Notes: generated from the sequence alone by a model not told the origin. 64,000 nucleotides of DNA from Pseudomonas viridiflava (GCF_900582195.1 NZ_UTHA01000205.1:1-64000), one strand, 5' to 3'. Positions 18,324 to 27,366 are shown, counted from the stretch's first letter. Program-made: numbers and translations.

Positions 18324-18352
18324 TGTAGCTGCCGCTGGCTGCGATCTTTTGA
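18324..18352. repeat. Second REP-like family element
   Basis: GTAGCTGCCGCTGGCTGCGA followed by TCTTTTGATC matches the repeat seen in part at 15791 and, inverted, at 61172. Confidence 0.6.
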
Positions 18353-18358
18353 TCTTTC

Positions 18359-18922
18359 TCAGAGCGACTTCGCCGACCGAACACACAGCTCACCGGTCGC
18401 CCGCGTCAAAGCCAACTCATGCAACGCATCATGGGTCAGGCCACTGCGCGCCTTGGCCAGCCACACCGGGCAATTTGCATCATGGCGATACGGCGCAAAG
18501 TCGGCGTACTGCTGCAACAGCCGGGTTTGCAGTTCATCCAGACGCGGGCGGATCTGCTTGCCCAGATCGGGGCGCGGAATGTCCGGCGCGGCACCCGCCG
18601 CTTGCCATTGTGCGAGCAAGCCGTACTGCACCAGTTTGTTCGCCTCCATTTGCGCAGCAATCAGTTGCGCCACCTCTTCAGCGTCAAGCTTGCGTTCGGT
18701 GGCGAGCGCGCGAGCATTGGCGATGACCTGCGCCTCACGCGGGCTGTCCTGAATCGGCTTGCCGCTGTCCCATTTGGTCAGCGCGACGAGGTCGCCGATG
18801 TTCAGGCGTTCGTTCAGTGTTTGCAGTAATGGCTTCAAGGTTTCGCCGGGCGCGGCGGCGTGAGCGCTGGTGGCGAGCACGGTGAGGAGGGTTGCGGTCA
18901 GCAGGTGGGCAAAGCGCGGCAT
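18359..18922 (-). CDS. Periplasmic chorismate mutase (AroQ-gamma type)
   Basis: A 187-residue precursor with signal peptide 1-22 (AHAA). The mature all-helical domain begins LKPLLQTLNERLNIGDLVALTKWDSGKPIQD, the signature start of secreted chorismate mutases, with the substrate-binding Lys50 and the segment REAQVIANARAL. Two late cysteines (NCPVW and ELCVRS) probably form a disulfide, as in secreted homologues. The enzyme turns chorismate into prephenate, here in the periplasm. It may feed a periplasmic phenylalanine route or, in host-associated strains, deplete host chorismate. Confidence 0.9.
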   Translation of the reverse strand: MPRFAHLLTATLLTVLATSAHAAAPGETLKPLLQTLNERLNIGDLVALTKWDSGKPIQDSPREAQVIANARALATERKLDAEEVAQLIAAQMEANKLVQYGLLAQWQAAGAAPDIPRPDLGKQIRPRLDELQTRLLQQYADFAPYRHDANCPVWLAKARSGLTHDALHELALTRATGELCVRSAKSL

Positions 18923-19106
18923 GAACAGAGCCTCGATGAGAGAAGGGAAAGTGGCAGTTGTTTACCACAGCTCTGAACGGACACCTACAGAACCGTGCCA
19001 GTTACACGCGCGCGGCCACCGGCCATAAACACCGATTTGAAATGTTAATTGCGCCCCGCGTGCAACTCGCCGAAGCTATCCTCCATCAGCCCTCCCGCCG
19101 TTCGAG

Positions 19107-20477
19107 ATGGACCTCTATTCAATGCAAGCCGTCGCCCAACGCCCACTCTGGCACACCTACCTGTTGTTTCTCGCGCCGATGGTGCTGTCCAATTTTCTGC
19201 AATCGATGTCGGGCACGGTCAACAGCATCTACATCGGCCAGATGCTCGGCACCCAGGCGCTGGCGGCGGTGTCGGGGATGTTTCCCGTGGTGTTCTTTTT
19301 TATCGCCCTGGTGATCGGCCTTGGCGCGGGCGCCGGTGTGTTGATCGGTCAGGCCTGGGGCGCGCGGGAGCCGCACATGGTCAAGGCGATTGCCGGGGCG
19401 ACGCTGTTGCTGGGCGTATTGATCGGTCTGGTGGCGGCGGTGTTGGGCAGCGTATTCGCGCGGCAGGCTCTGACGGGGCTGGGGACGCCGGCGGATGTGC
19501 TCGACGATGCGGTAGCGTATGCCCATGTGATGATGTGGATCTTGCCGTCGCTGCTGGTGTTCGTGTTGTTCACGCAACTGTTGCGCGGGGTCAGCGATAC
19601 GCTGACGCCGTTGCTGGCGCTGGTGGTGTCGACCTGCGTCGGGCTGGCACTGACGCCGGCGCTGATTCGCGGCTGGTTCGGCCTGCCGCAACTGGGCATT
19701 CAGAGTGCGGCGTATGCGGGGCTGGCCGGTAACCTGGCAGCGATGGCGTGGCTGGCGTGGCGCCTGATCAGCAAGGGCCATCCACTGGCGCCAGACCGCG
19801 AGTTCTTCACCGCGCTGCGTCTCGACAGGGTGATTCTCGGCAAGGTGTTGCGCATTGGCCTGCCGACCGGCGTGCAGATGATTGTGCTGTCGCTGTCGGA
19901 GCTGGTGATTCTGGCACTGGTCAATCAGCACGGCTCGCAAGCGACGGCGGCCTATGGCGCGGTGACGCAGATCGTCAACTATGTGCAGTTCCCGGCGCTG
20001 TCGATTGCGATCACCGCATCGATCCTCGGCGCACAGGCCATCGGCGCCGGACGGCTGGAGCGCATGGGCCCGATTCTGCGCACCGGGCTGTTGATCAACG
20101 TGTGCCTGACCGGTGGTTTGATTGTGCTTGGCTATCTGTTGTCGCACTGGTTGCTGGGGCTGTTCCTGACCGAGGACTCGACCCGGGCAATGGCTGAGCA
20201 TCTGCTGCACATCATGCTGTGGAGCCTGTTGGTCTTTGGCTTCCAGGCCATTATCGGCGGGATCATGCGCGCCAGCGGTACGGTGTTGGTGCCGGTGATC
20301 ATTGCAATTATTTGTGTGGTCGGTGTGCAACTGCCGGCGGCGTACTGGCTGGACGGGCAATACGGTTTGCAGGGTGTGTGGATGGCGTTTCCGGTGGCGT
20401 ATCTGGGCATGCTGGTGTTGCAGACCCTGTATTACAAACTGGTCTGGCAGCATCAGAAGATCGAGCGGCTGGTGTAG
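19107..20477 (+). CDS. MATE-family efflux transporter
   Basis: A 456-residue inner-membrane protein with twelve predicted helices in two halves, each starting with the MATE pattern (LAPMVLSNFLQSMSGTVNSIYIGQMLG, and LRIGLPTGVQMIVLSLSELVILALVNQHG). Such proteins export cationic drugs or metabolites using Na+ or H+ gradients. ATG codons at 19107 and 19122 are both possible; neither has a strong ribosome-binding site. No regulator is adjacent. Confidence 0.9.
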   Translation: MDLYSMQAVAQRPLWHTYLLFLAPMVLSNFLQSMSGTVNSIYIGQMLGTQALAAVSGMFPVVFFFIALVIGLGAGAGVLIGQAWGAREPHMVKAIAGATLLLGVLIGLVAAVLGSVFARQALTGLGTPADVLDDAVAYAHVMMWILPSLLVFVLFTQLLRGVSDTLTPLLALVVSTCVGLALTPALIRGWFGLPQLGIQSAAYAGLAGNLAAMAWLAWRLISKGHPLAPDREFFTALRLDRVILGKVLRIGLPTGVQMIVLSLSELVILALVNQHGSQATAAYGAVTQIVNYVQFPALSIAITASILGAQAIGAGRLERMGPILRTGLLINVCLTGGLIVLGYLLSHWLLGLFLTEDSTRAMAEHLLHIMLWSLLVFGFQAIIGGIMRASGTVLVPVIIAIICVVGVQLPAAYWLDGQYGLQGVWMAFPVAYLGMLVLQTLYYKLVWQHQKIERLV

Positions 20478-20551
20478 GCGCTGGCGTATCGGTCGGATGT
20501 TTGCTTAAGTCAATCGAGGCCCTCGACGGCAAGCCTCGCCTGGAGAATCCG

Positions 20552-21109
20552 ATGTCGATCCGATTGCTGCTGGCTGCCGCGTGTTCGCTGTGCGTTGTCT
20601 GCGCCGCGCAGGGTGTCGAGTACACCCGGGTCAACACCACCGCCAGTCAGATCAGCTTTACCTATAACCAGATGGGCTCGCGGATGTACGGCACCTTTGG
20701 CAGGTTCGACGCGACGCTGGACTTTGACACCGACAACCTCGCCAACGCCCACACCACGTTGCATATCGACCTCACCAGTATCGATGCCGGCAGCGAAGAC
20801 GCCAACGTCGAGCTGGTGAAACCGGCGTGGTTCGACACCGCCAAATACCCCGTCGCGGTTTTCGAATCGAGCCGATTCACCCAAGCGGCCGAGAATCGCT
20901 ATCTGATCGAAGGCCAACTCACCCTCAAAGGCATCACCCGTGAGGTGCACGTACCGGTGGAATTGAAACCGGGCAGCGCCATCGGCGTTTTCGACGGTGA
21001 ACTGGTGCTCAAGCGCGACGAGTTCGGCCTCGGTGCGGGGGAGTGGGCCGATACTGTGGTATCCAAGGACATCGCCATCAAGTTCAAGGTGGTGGCGCCG
21101 CAGCAATAA
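20552..21109 (+). CDS. YceI-family periplasmic protein
   Basis: A 185-residue precursor with a signal peptide (about 1-21). The mature domain has the YceI lipocalin-like pattern: SQISFTYNQMGSRMYGTFGRF, SIDAGSEDANVELVKPAWFDTAKYP and LTLKGITREVHVPVEL. These proteins bind isoprenoid or amphiphilic lipids in the periplasm. A TGGAGA box lies 6 bases before ATG 20552. It stands alone 74 bp after the MATE gene. Confidence 0.92.
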   Translation: MSIRLLLAAACSLCVVCAAQGVEYTRVNTTASQISFTYNQMGSRMYGTFGRFDATLDFDTDNLANAHTTLHIDLTSIDAGSEDANVELVKPAWFDTAKYPVAVFESSRFTQAAENRYLIEGQLTLKGITREVHVPVELKPGSAIGVFDGELVLKRDEFGLGAGEWADTVVSKDIAIKFKVVAPQQ

Positions 21110-21273
21110 CCTCGCCAGCCTGTAAAACCGCTTCTGTTCTCTCATCGCCTGAATCTGCCAGAACGTCCTGCCGGAGTGGAACTTCAGGCGTCCGCCGCGA
21201 CGGTCACGGTATGATGTCGCAGTTCGTCGACCGCTGCGGTTGTCGGCAACGTTTTTTACCGTCGGAGTTCGTC

Positions 21274-21960
21274 ATGCCACGCATCACCCACTACAAAACC
21301 CCATGCCCCGAGGGCGTCAACAGCCAGATTCTGCAAATGGTCGTCGATTATCTGACCGACATCAGCGCGGTCGGCCTTGGCCCGAGCAACCTGCTGTACA
21401 ACGTCTATCAGTACGCGGTGGGCTATGAGGTGCATCTGTATCTGGAGGCGTTGAATGGTGAGAAGGGCACCGACGTCGAGTTGCTGGTCGCTACCGATGA
21501 CGATGATCCGGAGCAGGTGATCGGCTTTCTGTTGTACCTGCCGGTGCAGGGCGATTGGGAAGCGTGCAGCGTCGCCTATATGGCCGTGCGCGAAGGGCAT
21601 CGGCGTCAGGGTGTGGCGCGGGCGATGATCGGTGAGATGCTCGGGCGTTATCCCCACGCGGAACTGGCCTGCACGGTTGGCAAAGTCCCGTACTTCGAGG
21701 CGTTGGGCTTTGAGGTGATTGGCCAGCGTGAAACCCAGGTATTGATGAGCACCCGGCATTACCGCAGCAACGGCCTGCGCGGATTTATCGACACCACGCC
21801 GATTTACCGGTCGCTGGAAGTGCAGCAGATCCACACCTATCTGCTACAGAAAAACGGCAAGCGCGCGATGCTCGACGCTGAAAAGCAACGCGACCGACAC
21901 CTGGATCAGACCAGTCGCCATGTCGAGGAGTTTGTCCGCCAGCGTCTGACTGTGCACTGA
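21274..21960 (+). CDS. GNAT-family N-acetyltransferase
   Basis: A 228-residue cytoplasmic protein. The acetyl-CoA-binding motif appears as VREGHRRQGVARAMIGEM (about 109-126), after a beta-strand VIGFLLYLPVQ. The C-terminal ~65 residues (KQRDRHLDQTSRHVEEFVRQRL) form a helical extension beyond the standard GNAT fold. The acceptor is unknown. GGAG lies 7 bases before ATG 21274. Confidence 0.85.
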   Translation: MPRITHYKTPCPEGVNSQILQMVVDYLTDISAVGLGPSNLLYNVYQYAVGYEVHLYLEALNGEKGTDVELLVATDDDDPEQVIGFLLYLPVQGDWEACSVAYMAVREGHRRQGVARAMIGEMLGRYPHAELACTVGKVPYFEALGFEVIGQRETQVLMSTRHYRSNGLRGFIDTTPIYRSLEVQQIHTYLLQKNGKRAMLDAEKQRDRHLDQTSRHVEEFVRQRLTVH

Positions 21961-21973
21961 CATCTCATCAGCG

Positions 21974-22013
21974 AAAAAGCCCTTGCTGTAAATCCCGCAG
22001 CAAGGGTTTTTTT
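21974..22013. terminator. Intrinsic terminator
   Basis: CCCTTGCTG and CAGCAAGGG form a 9-bp stem followed by seven T. A-rich sequence on the other side lets it also serve the convergent gene at 22025. Confidence 0.92.
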
Positions 22014-22024
22014 CTGCCCGTCAT

Positions 22025-22465
22025 TCAGCCGAGTTTGACGTTCATGGTGATCCGCGCCGTGAACACTTTTTTGCCCTCGGTATCGTGAATGTCGACGATG
22101 ACGATTTTGTCGCCCGCGCTTTGCCAATCCACGCCTTCACCGCTGGCCACTGCCGTGACATCGGTTTTCGCCTTGGCCAGGTATTCGACGGTCATGCCTT
22201 TGGGAATCCAGCGTGCGCCGGCCGGGATCGACACATCGGTCATCATTCCGGCGGCGAGTTCTGCGGCGTTGCACATGGCAATGGCATGCACCGTGCCGAG
22301 GTGGTTGGTGATCTCACGGCGGAACGGCACCTCCACCGTCGCCGCATTGGCGCGCAACTCGGTCACCAGTGGATTGATGGTGCTGAAGTAGGGCGCGAAC
22401 TGACAGGCCATCTGACTGAAGGCCTGCGGACCCACACTGTTGAACATGCTGAGAGATTGACTCAT
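22025..22465 (-). CDS. DUF4442 / hot-dog-fold thioesterase-like protein
   Basis: A 146-residue cytoplasmic protein of the hot-dog fold. The segments NPLVTELRANAATVEVPF, NHLGTVHAIAMCNAAELAAG and IPKGMTVEYLAKAKTDVTAVA match DUF4442-type acyl-CoA thioesterase-like proteins; no canonical catalytic Asp/Glu of YbgC type stands out. It is divergent from a TetR regulator over a perfect-armed palindrome at 22501, so it is the likely target of that repressor. ATG 22465 is preceded by GAGGCTTTCC. Confidence 0.82.
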   Translation of the reverse strand: MSQSLSMFNSVGPQAFSQMACQFAPYFSTINPLVTELRANAATVEVPFRREITNHLGTVHAIAMCNAAELAAGMMTDVSIPAGARWIPKGMTVEYLAKAKTDVTAVASGEGVDWQSAGDKIVIVDIHDTEGKKVFTARITMNVKLG

Positions 22466-22500
22466 GGAAAGCCTCGCGGAGAATGATTGACCGAATGATG

Positions 22501-22531
22501 TTCCGTAACAGAATAATATTCTGTTACGGAA
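22501..22531. promoter_or_regulatory. 31-bp palindrome, probable TetR operator
   Basis: Two perfect 14-base arms, TTCCGTAACAGAAT and its complement, flank AAT. It lies between the divergent DUF4442 gene and the TetR gene, 36 bp from the former's start. Position and symmetry are those of an operator for the adjacent repressor. Confidence 0.8.
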
Positions 22532-22626
22532 CGGTATTCTGTCTGCGGTAAATCTGTCAACCTGTGCATGTTTTGTCAGGGGCACTCTGTGGCCCCTTCC
22601 ACCTCTACTTTCCGGCCGTGAGCAAC

Positions 22627-23259
22627 ATGGACACCGCAGATTTACTTGAACGCAGCTACCCCGGCCGCCGCGCCGAACTCAAGCGCGATATCTTTCGCAA
22701 GGCGCTGAGCCTGTTCAATGAGCAGGGGATCGAGGCCACCACCATCGACATGATTCGCGCCGAATGCGACACCAGTGTCGGGGCGATTTATCACCATTTC
22801 GGCAACAAGGAAGGCTTGGTAGCGGCGCTGTTCTTTACCGCGCTGGAAGACCAGGCGCGCTTGCGCGATGCCTATCTGGAGGCGGCGCAAACCACCGAGG
22901 AAGGCGTGCAAGCGCTGGTGTTCAGCTACGTCGATTGGGTCGAACGTCAACCGCATTGGGCACGCTTTCAGTATCACGCACGGTTTGCCGTGACCAAGGG
23001 GCCGTTCAAGGACGAACTGGCGGAGCGCAACAAGACCCGCAATGTGCGTCTGCGCGACTGGCTGGCTGAATCGGGGCGTGCTGCCGAACTCAAGGCGCTG
23101 CCCGCCGAACTGTTGCCGTCGTTGATCATCGGTCAGGCCGACAGTTACTGCCGCGCCTGGTTAGCCGGACGAGTGAAGGGCAGCCCGGCGGATTATCGCG
23201 AGTTGCTGGCACAAGCGGCGTGGCGCTCGATTCGCGTCGATGCGCTGGAGGACAGCTGA
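22627..23259 (+). CDS. TetR/AcrR-family transcriptional regulator
   Basis: A 210-residue regulator. The N-terminal helix-turn-helix is at about 18-62 (RDIFRKALSLFNEQGIEATTIDMI, then TSVGAIYHHFGNKEGLVAALF). The C-terminal domain is helical and not classified. It is divergent from the DUF4442 gene, with the 31-bp palindrome between them, so it probably represses both itself and that gene in response to an unknown ligand, perhaps an acyl compound. ATG 22627 is used; a GTG at 22618 is an alternative. Confidence 0.9.
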   Translation: MDTADLLERSYPGRRAELKRDIFRKALSLFNEQGIEATTIDMIRAECDTSVGAIYHHFGNKEGLVAALFFTALEDQARLRDAYLEAAQTTEEGVQALVFSYVDWVERQPHWARFQYHARFAVTKGPFKDELAERNKTRNVRLRDWLAESGRAAELKALPAELLPSLIIGQADSYCRAWLAGRVKGSPADYRELLAQAAWRSIRVDALEDS

Positions 23260-23441
23260 TTTGCGCAGACAAAAAAAGAGCCTCAAAGCTCTTTGATGGG
23301 GAGGAAGTGGAGCCCGTGAGGCTCAAGATGCGCATGCAGCAAGGCGCGGGCTTGATTGGGGTTCAGAGCACCCGCGCCTACGCAGCGCTCGAAGAGCGGA
23401 GCCACTGCGTGATTCCATCCTAGGAGTGTGCAAGTGGCGGC
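23260..23441. other. 182-bp gap with nested inverted repeats
   Basis: AAAGAGC/GCTCTTT at 23273-23292 forms a small hairpin, and GAGCCTCA at 23279 can instead pair with TGAGGCTC about 40 bases later. Two alternative stems suggest a terminator with RNA structure or a small RNA, but no promoter was identified. Confidence 0.3.
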
Positions 23442-24080
23442 TCAAGTACCGCCAGTCGCCCTGGCGGCGGCGCGTTCGACCATGGCCAGGATGGTCGCAA
23501 ACAGTTCGTCACTGGCTTCTTGCGCGCTGATTTCACCGTTGGCGGCCGCGTGCGACAGCGCTTCGGCAGCGCCGAGCATGGCGCGCAATCCGGCCTGTGT
23601 GATCTGCCCGCCGCTGGCGTGCGGTGTCAGATCACGGCGGCATTTTTCGAGGAAGATCGCCTCGTACTCGCGCTTTATCTTCTCCAGTTCCGGGGAGCTC
23701 GCCAGCGCGGCGATGATCCCCGGAATTTCGTTGCCCTGCAGCATCACGCACTCAACGTACGCCTTGGCAATCACTGAGGCGAGGCCGGTCAGTGTCGGTT
23801 CGCTCTGGGCGATGGCGGCGTCCATTAGTACCGTTTGTCGTGCATCGAAATCCCGATAGAGCGCCGCGAGCAATCCGGAGCGCGTGACGAAATGGTCGTA
23901 CACCACTGGTTTGGTCACCCCGGCTTTTTCCGCCAGATAGCCAAGTGTCAGGGCGTCGGTGCCTTCGGCGCGAATGATTAGCCAGGCGACATCGAGCAAT
24001 TGACGCAGGCGGTCCTCGCGCGCCAAGCGACGACGTGGTTGCGCAGGGGTGTTTTGTTGAGATGTTTTACCGGTTGACAT
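23442..24080 (-). CDS. TetR/AcrR-family transcriptional regulator
   Basis: A 212-residue regulator with a helix-turn-helix at about 24-70 (EGTDALTLGYLAEKAGVTKPVVYDHFVTRSGLLAALY). The C-terminal region resembles the TetR_C_33-like group. It is divergent from a quinone-reductase-like gene with a 14-bp direct repeat in the intergenic region, so it probably represses that enzyme and itself, lifting repression on electrophile or quinone exposure. Confidence 0.9.
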   Translation of the reverse strand: MSTGKTSQQNTPAQPRRRLAREDRLRQLLDVAWLIIRAEGTDALTLGYLAEKAGVTKPVVYDHFVTRSGLLAALYRDFDARQTVLMDAAIAQSEPTLTGLASVIAKAYVECVMLQGNEIPGIIAALASSPELEKIKREYEAIFLEKCRRDLTPHASGGQITQAGLRAMLGAAEALSHAAANGEISAQEASDELFATILAMVERAAARATGGT

Positions 24081-24094
24081 GCTTATCTACCAAA

Positions 24095-24119
24095 CGTAGC
24101 TTACTGTTCGTAACTTACT
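24095..24119. promoter_or_regulatory. Direct repeat, candidate operator
   Basis: CGTAGCTTACT and CGTAACTTACT are repeated with a 14-bp period between the divergent TetR and quinone-reductase genes. The inner part also reads as an imperfect dyad (TTAC, five bases, GTAA). Confidence 0.5.
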
Positions 24120-24165
24120 CTGAGTATATAAGCCTCTGTGAGTAATCACCAACCGGAGAATTATC

Positions 24166-24753
24166 ATGCACGCCTTGATTGTCGTCGCGCACCACGACCC
24201 ACGCTCGCTGACCCACAGCGTCGCCGCGCAAATTGCCGCAAGCCTTGTTCAGGCCAACCCGGCCAACACCTTTGAAATCGCCGATCTCTATGCCGAGGGC
24301 TTCGAGCCACGGTTTGGCGCTGCGGATTTCGCCGTACATCACCGGGAGTCCACGCCGCCCGCCGATGTACTGGCCGAGCAGGCACGCATCGACCGCGCCG
24401 ATACGTTGGTGCTGGTGTACCCGGTGTACTGGTGGTCGATGCCGGCGCTGCTCAAAGGCTGGATCGATCGGGTGTTCAGCAATGGTTGGGCCTTCGATTT
24501 CAGTGGTGACCTCAGGCATGTGAAGCTGCTGCAGCGCCTGCGTGTGCATCTGGTCGGCCTCGCCGGCGCGGATGCGCGGACCTACGAGCGCCATGGTTAT
24601 GGCGCGGCGATGAAAGCGCAGATCGAACACGGGATTTTCGATTACTGCGGGGCGACGGTGCTGAGTTCGACGTTGCTGCCGGAATCGGAGTTGCGCGATC
24701 CACGGGAGCAGTTGGCGGTTGCAAGGGAACTCGGTAGCCAAATCTTCACATAG
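24166..24753 (+). CDS. NAD(P)H-dependent quinone reductase-like flavoprotein
   Basis: A 195-residue flavodoxin-fold protein of the NQO1/MdaB family. The flavin-binding N-terminus MHALIVVAHHDPRSLTHSVAAQIA and the motif VYPVYWWSMPALLKGWIDRVFSNGWAF are characteristic. The reaction is two-electron reduction of quinones. It is divergent from a TetR regulator. An ACCGGAGA box lies 9 bases before ATG 24166. Confidence 0.92.
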   Translation: MHALIVVAHHDPRSLTHSVAAQIAASLVQANPANTFEIADLYAEGFEPRFGAADFAVHHRESTPPADVLAEQARIDRADTLVLVYPVYWWSMPALLKGWIDRVFSNGWAFDFSGDLRHVKLLQRLRVHLVGLAGADARTYERHGYGAAMKAQIEHGIFDYCGATVLSSTLLPESELRDPREQLAVARELGSQIFT

Positions 24754-24759
24754 CTCTTT

Positions 24760-24846
24760 GTGGGAGCGAGCTTGCTCGCGAAGGCGGTGTGTCAGGCAAT
24801 ATTGAGATGACTGACACTCCGTCTTCGCGAGCAAGCTCGCTCCCAC
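24760..24846. repeat. REP doublet, inward arrangement
   Basis: GTGGGAGCGAGCTTGCTCGC at 24760 and its inverted copy ending at 24846, with TTCGCG ends facing the ~40-base middle. It lies between two convergent genes. Confidence 0.95.
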
Positions 24847-24861
24847 AGTTGAACTCGGGTG

Positions 24862-25980
24862 TTAGCGGGCGCCGGGCCAGCCTGATTTTTTGAGGGCGGC
24901 GAGCAAGGTTTCGGCATCCAGACCCGGCACTGAATGCCCGTTGCCCTCGGTGCTGTCGCTGGCCAGCAAGGCATTGATGATCGCTTCTTCAACTGCCTCG
25001 GTCGCGGCCAGAAACAACTCGCTGATGTGGTCATTGTTGACCATGCGCAAGCCGTCGCAGGTCGGTGCGCCTTTGCCTTCGTAGGCCGCCGGCGGAACGT
25101 GAGCGTTGCCGGTGGCAAAAGCGATAAAGATGTCGCCGCTGTGATCCTCGTTGCCGCCGCCGGTGCGCGCCAGACCTAGGCTCGCACGCTGCGCCAGACG
25201 CGTGCATTGATGCGGCAACAGCGGTGCGTCGGTTGCCAGGCAGACGACGATCGAACCCATGCCCGGATGCGGCAACGCTGCGCGCAAGAACGGCGAATCT
25301 TTCTGTTCCATGTAGCGCCCGACCGGGTAGCCATCGACCCGCAACTCGTTGCGAATACCGTGATTGGCCTGCACGATGGCGCCAACGGTCCAGCCACCCT
25401 GAGCACGGCTCAAACGCCGCGACGAAGTGCCGATGCCACCCTTGAATTCATGGCAGATCATGCCGCTGCCGCCGCCGATGGCACCTTCCGCCACGGGACC
25501 GTCGACGGCTGCTGCGAGCGCTTCGGCGACGTGTTCAGGCTGGACATGAAAACCATTGATGTCATTGAGCAAGCCGTCAAAGGTTTCCAGCACCACCGGC
25601 ATGTTCCAGTAGAGGCGACCGTCGTCCGGCTGTTGCTGGCGATCGAGGACAACCAAGGCGTCGCGCACCACACCGAGGCTGTGGGTGTTGGTGAACGCGA
25701 TCGGGCTGGTCAGCAGGCCCGCCTCGCGAATCCACTCAAGTCCGGTGGCATCACCATTGCCGTTGAGCACATGCACGCCGGCAAAACACGGTTGCTGATT
25801 GGTCGAGCCCGGGCGCGGTTCGATCAGCGTGACGCCGGTGCAAATGTCGCGCCCGGCGCCGCTGCGGCCGCGCACATTGCTGTGGCCGACGCGCACGCCG
25901 GGTACATCGGTGATGGCGTTGAGCGGGCCGGGATGCAATTGGCCGATGCGGATGTTGAGGTCGCGGGCACGAGGTTTCAT
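24862..25980 (-). CDS. P1-family (DmpA-type) aminopeptidase
   Basis: A 372-residue N-terminal-nucleophile hydrolase, matching the ~374-residue DmpA precursor. The conserved core ITDVPGVRVGH starts the chain; GGGSGMICHEFKGGIGTSSR spans 169-188. Autocleavage is expected at Gly242-Ser243 in GMGSIVVCLATDAPL, releasing Ser243 as nucleophile. Substrates are D-amino-acid or beta-amino-acid amides and peptides. It follows a polyamine-type binding-protein gene on the same strand, separated by a REP doublet. ATG 25980 is used; the preceding in-frame codons read into the REP. Confidence 0.92.
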   Translation of the reverse strand: MKPRARDLNIRIGQLHPGPLNAITDVPGVRVGHSNVRGRSGAGRDICTGVTLIEPRPGSTNQQPCFAGVHVLNGNGDATGLEWIREAGLLTSPIAFTNTHSLGVVRDALVVLDRQQQPDDGRLYWNMPVVLETFDGLLNDINGFHVQPEHVAEALAAAVDGPVAEGAIGGGSGMICHEFKGGIGTSSRRLSRAQGGWTVGAIVQANHGIRNELRVDGYPVGRYMEQKDSPFLRAALPHPGMGSIVVCLATDAPLLPHQCTRLAQRASLGLARTGGGNEDHSGDIFIAFATGNAHVPPAAYEGKGAPTCDGLRMVNNDHISELFLAATEAVEEAIINALLASDSTEGNGHSVPGLDAETLLAALKKSGWPGAR

Positions 25981-26025
25981 TGATTGTTGTCTCTCTAAAA
26001 AATGCAGGGTTATTCGCCGCCCCCT

Positions 26026-26113
26026 GTGGGAGCGAGCTTGCTCGCGAAGGCAGTCGGACATTCAACATTGATGTCGACTGAGCCACCGCATTCGCAAGCA
26101 AGCTCGCTCCCAC
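26026..26113. repeat. REP doublet, inward arrangement
   Basis: Two inverted REP copies from 26026 to 26113; the second has one substitution (TTCGCAAG). Confidence 0.93.
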
Positions 26114-26140
26114 AGGGTTTTGTGAAATGTTCAAAAGGTC

Positions 26141-27256
26141 TTACTGGCCGTTCTTGACCTTGCTCCACACCCGCGTACGCAAGCGCTCGGTGGCTTTCGG
26201 CAAAGGCTCAAGCGTGTACAGCGTGGCCATCGCCGTGGCAGACGGATAAACCGCCGGGTTGTCCCGCGTGGCTTCGGCCACCAGCGCTGTCGCCGCGCGA
26301 TTGCCATTGGGGTACGACAGATGATCACTGACCGGCGCGATCACTTCGGGGCGCAGCAGATAGTCGATAAAGGCCAGCCCTTGCTGGCGATTCGGCGCGT
26401 CCTTGAGCAGCACCAGCGTGTCGAACCACACCGGCGCGCCTTCCTTGGGCAGGCTGTAGGCGATCTTCACGCCGTTGTTGGCCTGCTCGGCATTGGTCTT
26501 GGCTTCCAGCATCGCCCCCGACCAACCGACCGCCACGCAAATGTTGCCGTTGGACAGGTCGCTGATGAATTTCGACGAGTTGAAGTAGGCAATGTGCGGG
26601 CGCAATTTCAGCAGCAGCGCTTCGGCTTTTTTATAGTCTTCAGGATCGGTGCTGTTCGGTGGCAAGCCGAGATAGTGCAGGGCCACCGGCAGCATCTCCG
26701 ACGGCGAATCGAGCATCGCCACGCCGCACTGGCCGAGTTTGGCGAGGTTGGCTTCGTTGAACACCAGATCCCACGAATCCACCGGCGCCTTGTCGCCCAG
26801 CGCCGCGCGCACCTTGTCGACGTTGTAACCAATGCCGTTGGTGCCCCACAGGTACGGCACGGCGTATTGATTGCCGGGATCGTTGTTGGCCAGCTTCGCC
26901 AGCAAGTCGCTGTCGAGATTCTTCCAGCCCGGCAGTTGCTCGTGTGGCAGTGGGGCCAGGGCGCCGGCCTTGATCAGGGTAGGCAGACTGAAGTTGCTTG
27001 CCACCACCACGTCGTAGCCGCTGCGGCTGGTCATCAGTTTGCCTTCGAGGACTTCGGCACTGTCGAAGGTGTCGTAGACCGGCTGAATACCGCTGTCGCG
27101 CTGGAAATCGTGCAGGGTGTTCGGGCCGATGTAGTCGTACCAGTTGTAGACGTGCACGCTCGGTGAGTCGGCGGCCATGGCGATTGAGCTGGTGCTGAGA
27201 CCGGCGAGCAGGCTCAGTTTTATGCCGAGGTTGATACAGCCACGGTGACGACGCAT
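26141..27256 (-). CDS. Polyamine-type ABC transporter substrate-binding protein
   Basis: A 371-residue periplasmic binding protein of the PotF/SpuD family. A signal peptide (about 1-28, ending IAMAA) is followed by VHVYNWYDYIGPNTLHDFQRD, the family's standard start, and YDVVVASNFSLPTLIKAG and PYLWGTNGIGYN. It would deliver putrescine- or spermidine-like compounds to an ABC importer, but no permease or ATPase gene is adjacent. It is divergent from a LuxR-type regulator, which may control it together with the DmpA-type peptidase downstream. Confidence 0.92.
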   Translation of the reverse strand: MRRHRGCINLGIKLSLLAGLSTSSIAMAADSPSVHVYNWYDYIGPNTLHDFQRDSGIQPVYDTFDSAEVLEGKLMTSRSGYDVVVASNFSLPTLIKAGALAPLPHEQLPGWKNLDSDLLAKLANNDPGNQYAVPYLWGTNGIGYNVDKVRAALGDKAPVDSWDLVFNEANLAKLGQCGVAMLDSPSEMLPVALHYLGLPPNSTDPEDYKKAEALLLKLRPHIAYFNSSKFISDLSNGNICVAVGWSGAMLEAKTNAEQANNGVKIAYSLPKEGAPVWFDTLVLLKDAPNRQQGLAFIDYLLRPEVIAPVSDHLSYPNGNRAATALVAEATRDNPAVYPSATAMATLYTLEPLPKATERLRTRVWSKVKNGQ

Positions 27257-27328
27257 GATGCGGCACTCCTGGCCTGTGCAGGCCGGTGATAAACAGGAGT
27301 GCTCAGCCTATCGGGCCGGGCACGCCTG

Positions 27329-27347
27329 ACCCATTCCCATCATGGGT
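27329..27347. promoter_or_regulatory. Inverted repeat upstream of LuxR-type gene
   Basis: ACCCAT, seven bases, ATGGGT between the divergent binding-protein and LuxR genes, about 20 bases before the GTG start; a possible autoregulatory site. Confidence 0.4.
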
Positions 27348-27366
27348 TACTCAAAAGGGGTAGTGC

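Noticed and set aside
19119..20453. 444-codon open frame on the minus strand
   Set aside because: Antisense to the MATE transporter, with His/Gln/Arg-rich composition and no domain.
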